DNA from: Pseudocalidococcus sp964653145
GTDB lineage: Bacteria > Cyanobacteriota > Cyanobacteriia > Thermosynechococcales > Thermosynechococcaceae
Assembly: GCA_964653145.1 (NCBI GenBank)
Contig: CAZZCG010000020.1
Coordinates: 3,734 to 67,733, forward strand
Direction of reading: 5' to 3'
Length of the DNA: 64,000 nucleotides
A program made the translations under genes and the position numbers. Below the pieces are notes generated by a model. That model was not told the origin of the DNA and ran no database searches. It saw nothing but the letters and a program-made list of their open reading frames with translations. Below, piece by piece: positions 42,432 to 50,912 of the stretch. How positions within the stretch are numbered: position 1 is the stretch's first letter; the number at the start of each line of letters is the position of its first letter.

Positions 42432-43517
42432 GTGAGTCACAACAACCCTAATTCTGGCCCCCAGGCCCCCAATCAACGCTCTACAGTCCCTCCCGTTCGC
42501 GTCGGAGTCATTGGGGTCGGGAACATGGGGCAACACCATACTCGGGTTCTCAGCCTGCTCAAGGATGTGGAATTAGTTGGGATTTCGGATCTGAATTTAG
42601 AACGGGGAATTGACACAGCCAGTAAATATCGGGTGCGTTTTTTTGAGGACTACCACGATCTCCTGCCCCATGTGGATGCGGTTTGCATTGCTGTACCCAC
42701 CCGTCAACACCATGAAGTTGGAATCACCTGTTTACGGGCTGGGGTACATGTCCTGGTGGAAAAACCGATTGCCGCCAGCATTGCCGAGGCCGAATCCCTA
42801 GTGAACACCGCTGCCGAGGAAAACTGCATCCTTCAGGTGGGCCACATTGAGCGGTTTAATCCGGTCTTTCAAGAATTTAGCCAAGTTTTATCCACAGAGG
42901 AAATTTTGGCAGTTGAAGCTCATCGGATGAGTCCCTACTCGGATCGGGCCAATGATGTGTCAGTGGTACTGGATTTAATGATCCACGATATCGACCTTTT
43001 GCTAGAGCTGACCAATTCCCCCGTTTCCCGCTTAACCGCCGCTGGGAGCCGCTCAGCCAACTCCGGTTATTTGGATTACGTCACAGCCACCCTGGGGTTT
43101 GCCAATGGGGTTGTCGCCACCCTGACCGCCAGCAAGGTAACCCATCGAAAGTTGCGTCGGATTGTTGCCCATTGTAAAAAATCTTTGACGGAGGCTGATT
43201 TCCTCAAAAATGAGATTTTAATTCACCGACAAATGCATGTCAGTTGTTTACCGGATCACGGCCAAGTTCTTTATCGGCAGGATGGCTTAATTGAAAAGGT
43301 TTACACCAGCAACATTGAACCTCTCCACGCCGAATTAGAGCATTTTGTCCACTGTGTTCGTGGGGGTAATCCTCCCTCAGTTGGGGGTGAACAGGCCTTG
43401 AAGGCTCTCCGCTTAGCAAGTTTGATTGAACAGGTGGCATTGGATGGACATGGCTGGCCTGGGGAAAATAGTCTGGCGGTGGCAGCGATTACCAGTAACC
43501 CTGGTTCTTCGGTTTAG
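42432..43517 (+). CDS. Gfo/Idh/MocA-family oxidoreductase
   Basis: An NAD(P)-dependent dehydrogenase of 361 residues. The Rossmann motif is VGVIGVGNMGQHHTRVL, the family motif LVEKPIAASIAEAE follows, and the catalytic-region HDIDLLLELT appears near residue 195. The substrate is probably a sugar or a sugar derivative; biliverdin reductase belongs to the same superfamily but looks different. The start is uncertain: GTG at 42432 (MSHNNPNSG) is preferred, with a TTG at 42414 as alternative. About 100 bases separate it from the next gene on the same strand. Confidence 0.87.
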   Translation: MSHNNPNSGPQAPNQRSTVPPVRVGVIGVGNMGQHHTRVLSLLKDVELVGISDLNLERGIDTASKYRVRFFEDYHDLLPHVDAVCIAVPTRQHHEVGITCLRAGVHVLVEKPIAASIAEAESLVNTAAEENCILQVGHIERFNPVFQEFSQVLSTEEILAVEAHRMSPYSDRANDVSVVLDLMIHDIDLLLELTNSPVSRLTAAGSRSANSGYLDYVTATLGFANGVVATLTASKVTHRKLRRIVAHCKKSLTEADFLKNEILIHRQMHVSCLPDHGQVLYRQDGLIEKVYTSNIEPLHAELEHFVHCVRGGNPPSVGGEQALKALRLASLIEQVALDGHGWPGENSLAVAAITSNPGSSV

Positions 43518-43615
43518 GGGAGCCTTAATTTGAATCTGGGGGAAAGCGGGGGAAGGAATCCCGTAAACTATAGCTATGGATAAAAATTAACCCAGGCCTG
43601 GTCTGACTCCCACCT

Positions 43616-44932
43616 ATGAAACTCACCAGCAGCGGCGACATTCTAGCCCAATACAGTCAAGGTCAACGAAACTTTCGGGGCTTGAATCTCCAAAAACTAG
43701 AATTGCCCCTGGCCTGCCTGAGCCACGCTGATTTTGCCAATTCCGATCTCCAGCAGATCAATTGGAGTGGGGCTGATCTGATTAAAGTGAATTTTAGTAA
43801 GGCCAATTTGCGGGGGGCCAAGTTGATTGGGGCCGATCTCAGCGGAGCCAACCTAGTCGAGGCAGATCTGCGGGGGGCAATGCTCAGCGGGGCCATCATG
43901 ATTGGGGCATATCTATCCCGGGCAAACCTCGAGCAGGCTGTCCTAAGCGGGGCGATTTTAAACGGGGCCATTTTGCGGGATTGCTTGTTAAAGGATGTCA
44001 ATTTGGTTGGGGCCGATTTGACCGGGGCTGATTTATCCGGGGCCCAGGCTCGTCAGTCAGATCTGGCTGATGCCAATTTGGAGGGCACCATTCTCCCCGA
44101 TGGATCCGTGATCTATACACCGGAAGAACAGGATGCCTCCATAGCCCTAGATTTCAGTTCCGATAATACCTTTGGGGTGGCACGCCCAGATGTTAGCGCT
44201 GAAGTGGACAATGAGACCCTAATCCAACGCTTTTTAACTACACCAACCGATCAGGTTATTGCCCAGGCCAACCCAGATTTAAGGATTGTCCCAATCACCC
44301 CAGGAGCATCGGAATTACAAACCTGTGACGGGGAGCCGATCGCCAAGTTTGTCCACGGGGCCGAGCAACCAACGGTCAGCCTCTGGCAAGAGACATCCTT
44401 TACAACCCTTGTGGGTGAAGTTTTGGCCGCCCTGGACTTTTTGCCACGATGTGAACTATCTGAGCCTGCCCGAGTTGAGTACCATCGGTGTCCACGTTTG
44501 CCTGGGTATGGGGTCAAATTCGAGTCAGTGCGACGGCTGTGGAAAGATTGGTGGATGGCTAACCAGGCCCAGGAACAGGCCCCAGATATGCAGGTGTGGT
44601 GGCAAGGGCAATGGCACCCGGTGCAAGAGATCAGTTTTGCCGCGTTCCCTGATGGAGAAATTACAATTTCCTTGCCCGATACTGAAGAGTGGATATTGGC
44701 CCCGGATCAGAAAATTCCTTGGCTTGAGCGGGAAAATACCCATTTATCAGCTGTATCGGCTCCTGGCTCCTTACCCTTGAATTGGACTGAAATTCGTCAG
44801 ATTATCCAATACGAAACAGGATGTGTGATCGTCCAAACAGCCCTGGGGGAGTTACGGATACAGGGGGAACAGTTGCAGTGTTGGCTCGAGGCCGACTCCC
44901 TTAATTTAAGCCAGTTAACGAGCGCTGAGTAA
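43616..44932 (+). CDS. Pentapeptide-repeat protein with unknown C-terminal domain
   Basis: 438 residues. Residues 20-165 are pentapeptide repeats of the A(D/N)Lxx kind (LIGADLSGANLVEADLRGAM and on), which form a right-handed beta helix. The remaining 270 residues are a Trp-rich soluble region (LWKDWWMANQAQ, WWQGQWHPVQEI) that I do not recognise. Function unknown; pentapeptide proteins are unusually common in cyanobacteria. The ATG at 43616 is clear. The Sua5-family gene begins seven bases after its stop, so the two are likely cotranscribed. Confidence 0.85.
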   Translation: MKLTSSGDILAQYSQGQRNFRGLNLQKLELPLACLSHADFANSDLQQINWSGADLIKVNFSKANLRGAKLIGADLSGANLVEADLRGAMLSGAIMIGAYLSRANLEQAVLSGAILNGAILRDCLLKDVNLVGADLTGADLSGAQARQSDLADANLEGTILPDGSVIYTPEEQDASIALDFSSDNTFGVARPDVSAEVDNETLIQRFLTTPTDQVIAQANPDLRIVPITPGASELQTCDGEPIAKFVHGAEQPTVSLWQETSFTTLVGEVLAALDFLPRCELSEPARVEYHRCPRLPGYGVKFESVRRLWKDWWMANQAQEQAPDMQVWWQGQWHPVQEISFAAFPDGEITISLPDTEEWILAPDQKIPWLERENTHLSAVSAPGSLPLNWTEIRQIIQYETGCVIVQTALGELRIQGEQLQCWLEADSLNLSQLTSAE

Positions 44933-44938
44933 TTCACC

Positions 44939-45589
44939 ATGGCTGATTTGGTTTCCCTCCACCCAACCCATCCCCAGGCCCGGATTGTCGAGCAATTGGT
45001 TCAGGCCTTGGAATCCGGGGCCGTAATGCTCTACCCCTCGGATACGGTCTATGCCATTGGCTGTGATCTCAACCATAAAGGGGCGATTCAGCGGGTGCGA
45101 CAACTGAAGCAACTGGCTAACGAAAAACCCTTGACGTTCCTTTGCCCTTCCCTGTCCGATATTGCCCGCTATGCCTACGTTTCGGATCCAGCCTATAAAC
45201 TGATGCGGCGACTGATCCCCGGTCCCTATACATTTTTATTAACCGCCACAAAACTAGTACCGAAACTGGTGCAAAACCCAAAACGGAAAACCACCGGTAT
45301 TCGCGTCCCCGATTCTCCCATTTGCCAGGCCCTGATGACGGGATTGGGTGGCCCCTTGATTTCCACCTCCGCGCCGCCGGTGGCCCAGGGTTTTCGGGAT
45401 GTGGCCGAACTCTTTGACCGCTTTGACAAACTGGTGGATGTGATCATTGATGCGGATCTGCCTTTGCAGGATGGGGTATCCACAATTATTGATTGCGGGG
45501 CCGAACCTCCCACCATTGTCCGCCGGGGCCTGGGATGGGAAAAGTTACCGGCGGAATTGGCCGAAACGGAAGAATTTGCCTACTTCTAA
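44939..45589 (+). CDS. Sua5/YciO/YrdC-family protein (L-threonylcarbamoyladenylate synthase)
   Basis: 216 residues with the YrdC fold. Landmarks are VMLYPSDTVYAIGCDLNHKG, KQLANEKPLTFLCPSLSDIA, LIPGPYTFLLTATKLVPKLV and the C-terminal STIIDCGAEPPTIVRRGLG. Enzymes of this family make the threonylcarbamoyl-AMP used for t6A37 in tRNA; a short YciO-like subgroup has no proven role, and this protein could belong there because of its KRKTTGIRVPD segment. It closely follows the pentapeptide gene and precedes a glycosyltransferase gene by 38 bases. Confidence 0.85.
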   Translation: MADLVSLHPTHPQARIVEQLVQALESGAVMLYPSDTVYAIGCDLNHKGAIQRVRQLKQLANEKPLTFLCPSLSDIARYAYVSDPAYKLMRRLIPGPYTFLLTATKLVPKLVQNPKRKTTGIRVPDSPICQALMTGLGGPLISTSAPPVAQGFRDVAELFDRFDKLVDVIIDADLPLQDGVSTIIDCGAEPPTIVRRGLGWEKLPAELAETEEFAYF

Positions 45590-47161
45590 CCTAGAATTGA
45601 GGGCGGTGTGGCGGCAGGGTAAAGCCAATGGGGATAAAGCGGCTGATCATGTTGATTCCAGGGGGTATCGGGGATCAAATTCTTTGTTTTCCCGCCTTGA
45701 GTCAATTGCGCGCCCACTACCCCCAGGCCAGGATTGATGTCGTGGTTGAACCCCGTTCCCAGGCCGCCTATGAGGTGAATCCAGTCGTCAATCAGGTGTT
45801 GACCTTTCCCTTCCGAGCAAAGAAGTCTTGGCGGGATTGGGTAGGACTGATTCAGCGAATTCGGCAAGGGCACTACGATCTAATTCTTTCCTTGGGTGAA
45901 AGTTTTGCAGTGCGACTGCTGCTTTGGTTCACTGGGGTTCCCTGTCGGGTTGGCTATGGGGATCCACCCACCTGGGGCTTACTGACCCACCCGGCCCCAC
46001 TCAATAAAAATCAATACGCGGCAGCCATGTATCACGACCTTCTCCAGGGCTTGGGAATTAGGGCTGACTGTCCTCCCCTAAAAGCTGTGATTCATCCCGA
46101 TGACCAGGCCTGGGCTGTGGCTGAACAAACCCGTTTGGGTCTAAAAGCAAACTATCTATTAATTCACGGCGGCTCCAGTAAAATGGCGCGACTGAAGGGC
46201 ATCAATAAAATTTATCCCATTGGGGCCTGGATTGAGGTGATGCAAGTTTTGGGACTGCAATATCCAGACCTATCGCTGTTGGTGGTGCAGGGGCCCGATG
46301 ATGCCGAGTGGGGAGAGCAATTGGCCGCCGCGATTCCTCACCTTAAGCGCACCCAACCTCCTAGTTTTGGCAAGTTAGGGGCCCTCATGCAGTTAGCCCA
46401 AGCCCTACTCTGTACCGATAGCGGCCCGATGCATTTGGGGGTGGCCCTGAACAAACCCCTGGTGGCCCTCTTTGGCCCAACGGATCCCGCAAAGCTCCTT
46501 CCCCCCCAGGCCCAGTTTCGTCCAGTCAAAGCGTCAACGGGTGAAATTGCGGCCATTACTCCAGAGATGATTTTGGCGGCGGTGGCGGAGGTGCTCCATG
46601 GCTAGGGCTGCGGTTTTTTTAGATCGGGATGGGGTACTCAATCAAGAGGCGGGGTATCTCCATCGGGTGAGCGATTTAAACTTAATTCCCGGTGTGGCCC
46701 AGGCCGTCAAGCGATTAAACCAGGCCGGGTTGTTTTGCTGTTTAGTCTCGAATCAATCGGGGCCAGCCCGCAATTACTACAGCTACGACCATGTGTTGGC
46801 CTTACATGAACGGTTGCAAAATCTTTTGGCCGAAGAAGCCGCAGCCCACTTAGATGCCCTCTACTTTTGCCCGGAACTCGCTCCTCCCGAAGGTGGCATT
46901 AACCTAGAATTTTCGGCCTGGACAACCTGGCGTAAACCCAATACTGGAATGCTTGTGGCGGCGGCCTGGGATCATGACTTAGACATTACCCGCAGTTTTA
47001 TGGTCGGAGATAAAGCCACGGATATTGATCTGGCCCACAATGCTGGCTGTCGAGGTATCTTAGTCCAGACTGGATTTGGCGATCGGGTGCTGGCGGGGGA
47101 GTATCAACACCAAACCCAACCGGATTACATTGCTGAGGATTTATCTGCTGCCGTGGCCTGG
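44974..47161. repeat. Dense run of the genome-wide heptamer CCAGGCC/GGCCTGG
   Basis: In these 2.2 kb I count fourteen exact copies of CCAGGCC or its complement GGCCTGG (for example at 44974, 45325, 45527, 45723, 45759, 46104, 46224, 46507, 46699, 46720, 46915, 46963 and 47155), against well under one expected by chance. Copies lie in different reading frames and on both strands, often as Gln-Ala or Ala-Trp codon pairs. The same word recurs through most of the window. Confidence 0.9.
45628..46605 (+). CDS. Glycosyltransferase family 9 protein (heptosyltransferase-like)
   Basis: 325 residues with the GT9 layout: N-terminal MLIPGGIGDQILCFPALSQL with the catalytic-region Asp, YLLIHGGSSKMARLKGINKI at the start of the nucleotide-sugar domain, and CTDSGPMHLGVALNKPLVAL with the conserved Asp/His. 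Family members transfer ADP-heptose to lipopolysaccharide core. The next gene, a GmhB-like phosphatase, overlaps it by eight bases, which supports a role with phosphorylated heptose or a related sugar. The acceptor is unknown. Confidence 0.87.
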   Translation: MGIKRLIMLIPGGIGDQILCFPALSQLRAHYPQARIDVVVEPRSQAAYEVNPVVNQVLTFPFRAKKSWRDWVGLIQRIRQGHYDLILSLGESFAVRLLLWFTGVPCRVGYGDPPTWGLLTHPAPLNKNQYAAAMYHDLLQGLGIRADCPPLKAVIHPDDQAWAVAEQTRLGLKANYLLIHGGSSKMARLKGINKIYPIGAWIEVMQVLGLQYPDLSLLVVQGPDDAEWGEQLAAAIPHLKRTQPPSFGKLGALMQLAQALLCTDSGPMHLGVALNKPLVALFGPTDPAKLLPPQAQFRPVKASTGEIAAITPEMILAAVAEVLHG

Positions 47162-47191
47162 ATTTTAGGGAGCCTAGAACAAAACCCATAA
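46598..47191 (+). CDS. gmhB: HAD-IIIA phosphatase, GmhB-like (heptose 1,7-bisphosphate 7-phosphatase)
   Basis: 197 residues of the HAD superfamily. Motif 1 is AVFLDRDGVLNQEAGYLHRV, motif 2 CCLVSNQSGPARNYYS, motif 3 the lysine in WRKPNTGMLV, and motif 4 MVGDKATDIDLAHNAG. The zinc-loop cysteines of E. coli GmhB are only partly present (YFCPELAPPEGG). It removes the C7 phosphate in ADP-heptose synthesis, or acts on a similar sugar. It starts inside the end of the GT9 gene with an eight-base overlap. Confidence 0.83.
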   Translation: MARAAVFLDRDGVLNQEAGYLHRVSDLNLIPGVAQAVKRLNQAGLFCCLVSNQSGPARNYYSYDHVLALHERLQNLLAEEAAAHLDALYFCPELAPPEGGINLEFSAWTTWRKPNTGMLVAAAWDHDLDITRSFMVGDKATDIDLAHNAGCRGILVQTGFGDRVLAGEYQHQTQPDYIAEDLSAAVAWILGSLEQNP

Positions 47192-47195
47192 TCAC

Positions 47196-47414
47196 TCAGT
47201 TCTTATCCCCCATAGGTTTAGGGCACAGGGGCTTTCCATGATGGTAGCTTCCACATGAGTCGTAATTAGTCCAGATTGGGCCTGGTCGAGGGTATAAATT
47301 TTCGGGGTGGAGTTGCTCAATCAGGTGGCGAAGGGCCTGATCAATCCGGGCAATTTCCAGGGGAGCGATGCTGAAGACCTCCGCAAATGTTCCTACACGG
47401 GTCAGGATTTGCAT
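47196..47414 (-). CDS. Small hypothetical protein (72 aa)
   Basis: A 72-residue frame (MQILTRVGTFAEVFSIAPLE, IDQALRHLIEQLHPENLYPR) ending five bases from the stop of the convergent phosphatase gene. The N-terminal helix pattern looks protein-like, while the last 25 residues are low in structure and His/Cys/Pro-rich. No clear Shine-Dalgarno. It may be a real cyanobacterial small protein of unknown role. Confidence 0.45.
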   Translation of the reverse strand: MQILTRVGTFAEVFSIAPLEIARIDQALRHLIEQLHPENLYPRPGPIWTNYDSCGSYHHGKPLCPKPMGDKN

Positions 47415-47545
47415 GGTTTAGGTATCGCTGCTTACATTCGGAGGATACCCCCTCCAGGTTTTAGTGTTTCAGCATCCCTAGGATAATTTAAACGATGGGG
47501 TAAAATAATGAATGATTGGGCTAAGACTGGTGCGTAATTGGGCAT

Positions 47546-48656
47546 ATGCTGGACTTGACAACACTGAAACGGGACTACTCTTCACTCACCTCGCGCCTGG
47601 CAAAAGCCCAGGACTATCTTTGACCTGCCTGCCCTCACCGCCAAAATCCAAGATTTAGAGCAAGTTGCCGCCCAGCCGGATTTTTGGGACAATCAAACCC
47701 AGGCCCAGGCTACGCTCCAAGATTTAACCGATGCCAAGTTTCAAATTGAGCAACTTCAACGCTGGCAAGGCCACATCGGCAATATCGAGGCGGCGGTGGA
47801 ATTGTTGGAACTAGAGACGGATGAAGAATTACTCACCTCTGCAATCGTTCAAGCTACCGAAATTAACCATGAATTGGATCGCTGGGAACTGGAGCAACTT
47901 TTAAGTAGCCCCTATGACAAAAATGGCGCGATTCTAACGATTAATGCCGGGGCGGGGGGAACGGATGCACAGGATTGGGCGGAAATGTTATTGCGGATGT
48001 ACACCCGTTGGGGGGAACGGCAGGGCTATCAAATCCATTTAGCAGAATTGTCGGAAGGAGATGAGGCTGGGATCAAATCGGCCACTCTAGAAATTTCCGG
48101 TCGCTATGCCTATGGTTACTTACGCTCTGAAAAAGGAACCCATCGGTTGGTGCGGATTTCGCCCTTTAATGCCAATGGTAAGCGTCAGACCAGTTTTGCC
48201 GGGGTGGAAATCATGCCGCAAATTGATCACAGTGTTGTCCTTGATATCCCGGACAAGGATTTAGAAATCACCACCTCGCGGTCTGGGGGTAAAGGTGGAC
48301 AAAACGTGAATAAAGTGGAAACTGCGGTGCGGATTTTACACATTCCCACGGGCCTGGCAGTGCGCTGTACCCAAGAACGTTCCCAATTGCAAAACAAAGA
48401 AAAGGCCATGGCAATTCTTAAGGCCAAGTTATTGATTGTCGCCCAGGAACAAAAAGCTAAGGAAATTGCTAATATTCGCGGGGATATGGTTGAGGCGGCC
48501 TGGGGTACTCAAATTCGTAACTATGTGTTTCACCCTTATCAACTGGTGAAAGACCTACGGACAAATGAAGAAACAACAGCAATTTCTGATGTCATGGATG
48601 GGGAACTAGAGCCGTTTATTCAAGCCTATCTCCGGCAAGATAATGCCCTCAGTTAA
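47546..48656 (+). CDS. prfB: Peptide chain release factor 2, made by programmed +1 frameshift
   Basis: Recognises UGA and UAA stop codons and releases the finished peptide. The coding sequence is two pieces: 25 codons from the ATG at 47546 to CTT at 47618-47620, an in-frame TGA, then the +1 frame from GAC at 47622 to the TAA at 48656, giving 369 residues. The second frame contains the RF2 anticodon tripeptide in RLVRISPFNANGKRQ and the catalytic GGQ in SRSGGKGGQNVNKVE. The first frame, MLDLTTLKRDYSSLTSRLAK, is the normal RF2 N-terminus. A scan for simple ORFs misses the first 83 residues. Confidence 0.95.
47610..47624 (+). promoter_or_regulatory. prfB programmed +1 frameshift site
   Basis: AGGACTATCTTTGAC: an internal Shine-Dalgarno-like AGGA three to four bases before the slippery CTT, then the TGA stop followed by C. 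This is the classical RF2 autoregulatory arrangement, in which low RF2 makes the ribosome pause at UGA and slip by +1. Confidence 0.95.
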
Positions 48657-48682
48657 TGATGACTTGAACTCCGGATTTACCC

Positions 48683-49381
48683 ATGCGTTTTGATTTAATT
48701 ACGTTATTTCCTGAGTTTTTCGAGTCGCCCTTAAAATCCGGGTTAATTGGTAAAGCTTTAGAAAAGAAGATTGCCGAAGTTTACTATACAAATCCCCGAG
48801 ACTTTACGACTGATAAACATCGCAAGGTTGATGATATTCCCTTTGGCGGTGGTGTGGGGATGGTGTTAAAACCGGAACCATTGTTTTTAGCCATTGAGTC
48901 GTTGCCAGCTTTACCAAAACGAGAAGTTATTTATGTCACTCCCCAGGGCGACCCCTTAAAACAACACCATTTCCAGGCCTGGGCCAGTGACTATGATCAA
49001 CTGGTGATTTTATGCGGCCATTATGAAGGGGTGGATGAACGAGTTGTAGAAACTTTGGTCACGCAAGAAATTTCCCTGGGTGATTTTGTCCTGACCTGTG
49101 GTGAAATTCCGGCGTTGACAATTTTGAATGGTGTGATTCGCTTACTTCCCGGCACCGTGGGCAAAACCGATTCTTTGGTTCAGGATAGTTTTAGCGCAGG
49201 CCTTCTGGATTATCCCCATTACACTCGCCCGGCTGTGTTTCGAGATTTAGCAGTGCCAGAGGTATTGCTTTCCGGTCATCATGCCCAAATCGAAAAATGG
49301 CGAACTCAACAGCAACTTCAGCGCACCCAGGCCCGGCGACCGGATCTCTATGCCCAATGGCAACAACAGCAGCAGCAATAG
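48683..49381 (+). CDS. trmD: tRNA (guanine-N1)-methyltransferase
   Basis: Methylates G37 of tRNAs, including tRNA-Pro, to prevent frameshifting. 232 residues with the N-terminal FDLITLFPEFFESPLKSGLI, the VDDIPFGGGVGMVLKPEP loop, the trefoil-knot SAM site ILCGHYEGVDERVVE and ISLGDFVLTCGEIPALTILN, and YTRPAVFRDLAVPEVLLSGH. The C-terminus ends in a run of glutamines (QWQQQQQQ) after the conserved region. It follows prfB by 27 bases and precedes the comF-like gene by 12. Confidence 0.95.
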   Translation: MRFDLITLFPEFFESPLKSGLIGKALEKKIAEVYYTNPRDFTTDKHRKVDDIPFGGGVGMVLKPEPLFLAIESLPALPKREVIYVTPQGDPLKQHHFQAWASDYDQLVILCGHYEGVDERVVETLVTQEISLGDFVLTCGEIPALTILNGVIRLLPGTVGKTDSLVQDSFSAGLLDYPHYTRPAVFRDLAVPEVLLSGHHAQIEKWRTQQQLQRTQARRPDLYAQWQQQQQQ

Positions 49382-49393
49382 TCGGAAATTCCA

Positions 49394-50113
49394 GTGACTT
49401 GGTTAGCAACTTTAACTACTTGGCTAAAAAATCTTTGGGACGGATTACTTGGCCTGGTGACGCGCTATCCCTGTGCATTTTGTGGGAAAACCAAGAAAAG
49501 TCAAAGACAAATTCACTGTTTGTGTCAGTCCTGTTATCAAAAAATCTATGCCTGTAGGTTTCAACATCCAGCAAATATTTGGCAATCCACTCAGAAAACC
49601 TTACCCATCCTGGCCTGGGGGGATTACAACTCGGTTTTACGACAAGCAATTTTTCAACTGAAATACCGTCAATCGCCGCGCATGGCCCAATCACTGGGAA
49701 TTTGGCTGGCCCAGGCCTGGGTTGATCTCAAACTCAAAGGATTGCCCCCATTAATTGTTGTGCCCATTCCCCTCCATCAAGATCGTCTCCAGGAGCGCGG
49801 ATTTAACCAGGCCGAGTTGATTGCCCAGCATTTTTGTCGCTATGCCAATTTACCCCTGGCCCCCAATGGTTTGATTCGCAGTCAAAGCACCGTCGCCATG
49901 CACCAACTGAATGATCAACAACGGGCTGAGACGATGAAAAATGTGTTTGCCGTGGGTAGTGGGATTAAACCCGGTCAAGCAGTCTTACTTTTAGATGACA
50001 TATATACCTCTGGGGCAACAATCCGAGCCGCCAAGCAAACCCTAAATCAGGCTGGAATTCGTGTTTTCGGCGTGGTAGTACTCAGCTTGGCCCGCACAAG
50101 AAATTTCTCATAG
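49394..50113 (+). CDS. ComF-family amidophosphoribosyltransferase-like protein
   Basis: 239 residues. The N-terminal part has a CxxC...CxxC zinc ribbon (YPCAFCGKTKK, HCLCQSCYQK) and the C-terminal part a type I phosphoribosyltransferase fold with IVVPIPLHQDRLQERGFNQA and the PRPP loop VLLLDDIYTSGATIRAA. ComF proteins are needed for natural transformation in several bacteria, acting in the cytosol. The window also has a pilus chemosensory cluster, but the two loci are far apart. The start is a GTG at 49394, 12 bases after trmD. Confidence 0.87.
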   Translation: MTWLATLTTWLKNLWDGLLGLVTRYPCAFCGKTKKSQRQIHCLCQSCYQKIYACRFQHPANIWQSTQKTLPILAWGDYNSVLRQAIFQLKYRQSPRMAQSLGIWLAQAWVDLKLKGLPPLIVVPIPLHQDRLQERGFNQAELIAQHFCRYANLPLAPNGLIRSQSTVAMHQLNDQQRAETMKNVFAVGSGIKPGQAVLLLDDIYTSGATIRAAKQTLNQAGIRVFGVVVLSLARTRNFS

Positions 50114-50250
50114 TCTGGGGTAGCCGAAGCGCGGGCGAATTGGAATCTGAGTAAGCTATAGTCACGATAAATTCAAGTCTCATAGAAATCACAATAAAAA
50201 CATGTTTTCTATCTTGATAAAACCTTGAAAATTTTTAAGGGATGTGTATT

Positions 50251-50496
50251 GTGGATAACCGCCAGCAATTGCTTCAAGAAATCATTGATATTCCAGATGA
50301 GCAAGTAACCACCCTTTTAGACGTATTGCATCAACTCAAGGCAAAGGAGCAGAAAAGAGCGCAACAAGAATAGACAGGTTTAGCTCGGCAGAAATTCAAT
50401 AGTTATGCGGGGCGTATTAGTCTTGGCTATCCTACCGGAATAGATAATTAAGACATTGATGCAGATCTGGCTAAATTTTATGCAAATGAGTCTTAA
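50251..50496 (+). pseudogene. Decayed VapB-like antitoxin gene with two in-frame stops
   Basis: A single frame from the GTG at 50251 (AAGGG upstream) reads MDNRQQLLQEIIDIPDEQVT, then TAG at 50371-50373, then TGLARQKFNSYAGRISLGYP, TAA at 50449-50451 and DIDADLAKFYANES before a final TAA at 50494. The segments after each stop still resemble the C-terminus of cyanobacterial antitoxins (the DIDADLA-Y motif), so this is a gene broken by two nonsense changes. A truncated 40-residue product may still be made. Confidence 0.7.
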
Positions 50497-50509
50497 TTTA
50501 GATTTATAA

Positions 50510-50912
50510 ATGCTCTTAGATACTTCCGAGCTTTTTTGCTATCTACATCGAGATGAGTCAAAACATCATGAGGCTGTCTCTTTTCTTTGTAATCCCAAAC
50601 ATAAATTTTCGACGCATAACTATGTAATTGCAGAATTTAGTCGCCTTAGCCATTATTCGACGCTTCCCTCAAGCTCAAGTTTTAGAGTTTATCCTGGCAT
50701 TGACTAATCATCCAGATATAGAAATTTCATGGGTAGATTGATCACTTCACCAAAGTGCTCTAAATCTCTTAGGGAATCGGAATGATAAATCTTATTCACT
50801 ATGTGATGCAGTTAGTTTTGTTGTGATGAGGGAGCACAAAATTATTCATGCCCTGACTACAGACATTCATTTTGAGCAAGAAGGCTTTGTAAGATTGCTA
50901 AAACTAAACTAA
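50510..50912 (+). pseudogene. Decayed PIN-domain (VapC-like) toxin gene, one frameshift and one stop
   Basis: It starts at an ATG 14 bases after the antitoxin remnant (MLLDTSELFCYLHRDESKHH, THNYVIAEFSR), with the first PIN aspartate in LLDTS and Glu in IAEF. Around 50641-50646 the homology shifts by one base into LAIIRRFPQAQVLEFILALT and IEISWVD. A TGA at 50739-50741 interrupts it, and SLHQSALNLLGNRNDKSYSL, CDAVSFVVM and ALTTDIHFEQEGF carry the remaining acidic residues to the TAA at 50910. Its end overlaps the stop of the channel gene on the other strand. Such PIN RNases are normally held by the adjacent antitoxin; here both are dead. Confidence 0.8.

Noticed and set aside
44286..44780. Alternative plus-strand frame of 164 codons inside the pentapeptide-repeat gene
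   Set aside because: The repeat protein frame is continuous to 44932 and coupled to the next gene; the other frame has no start signal.
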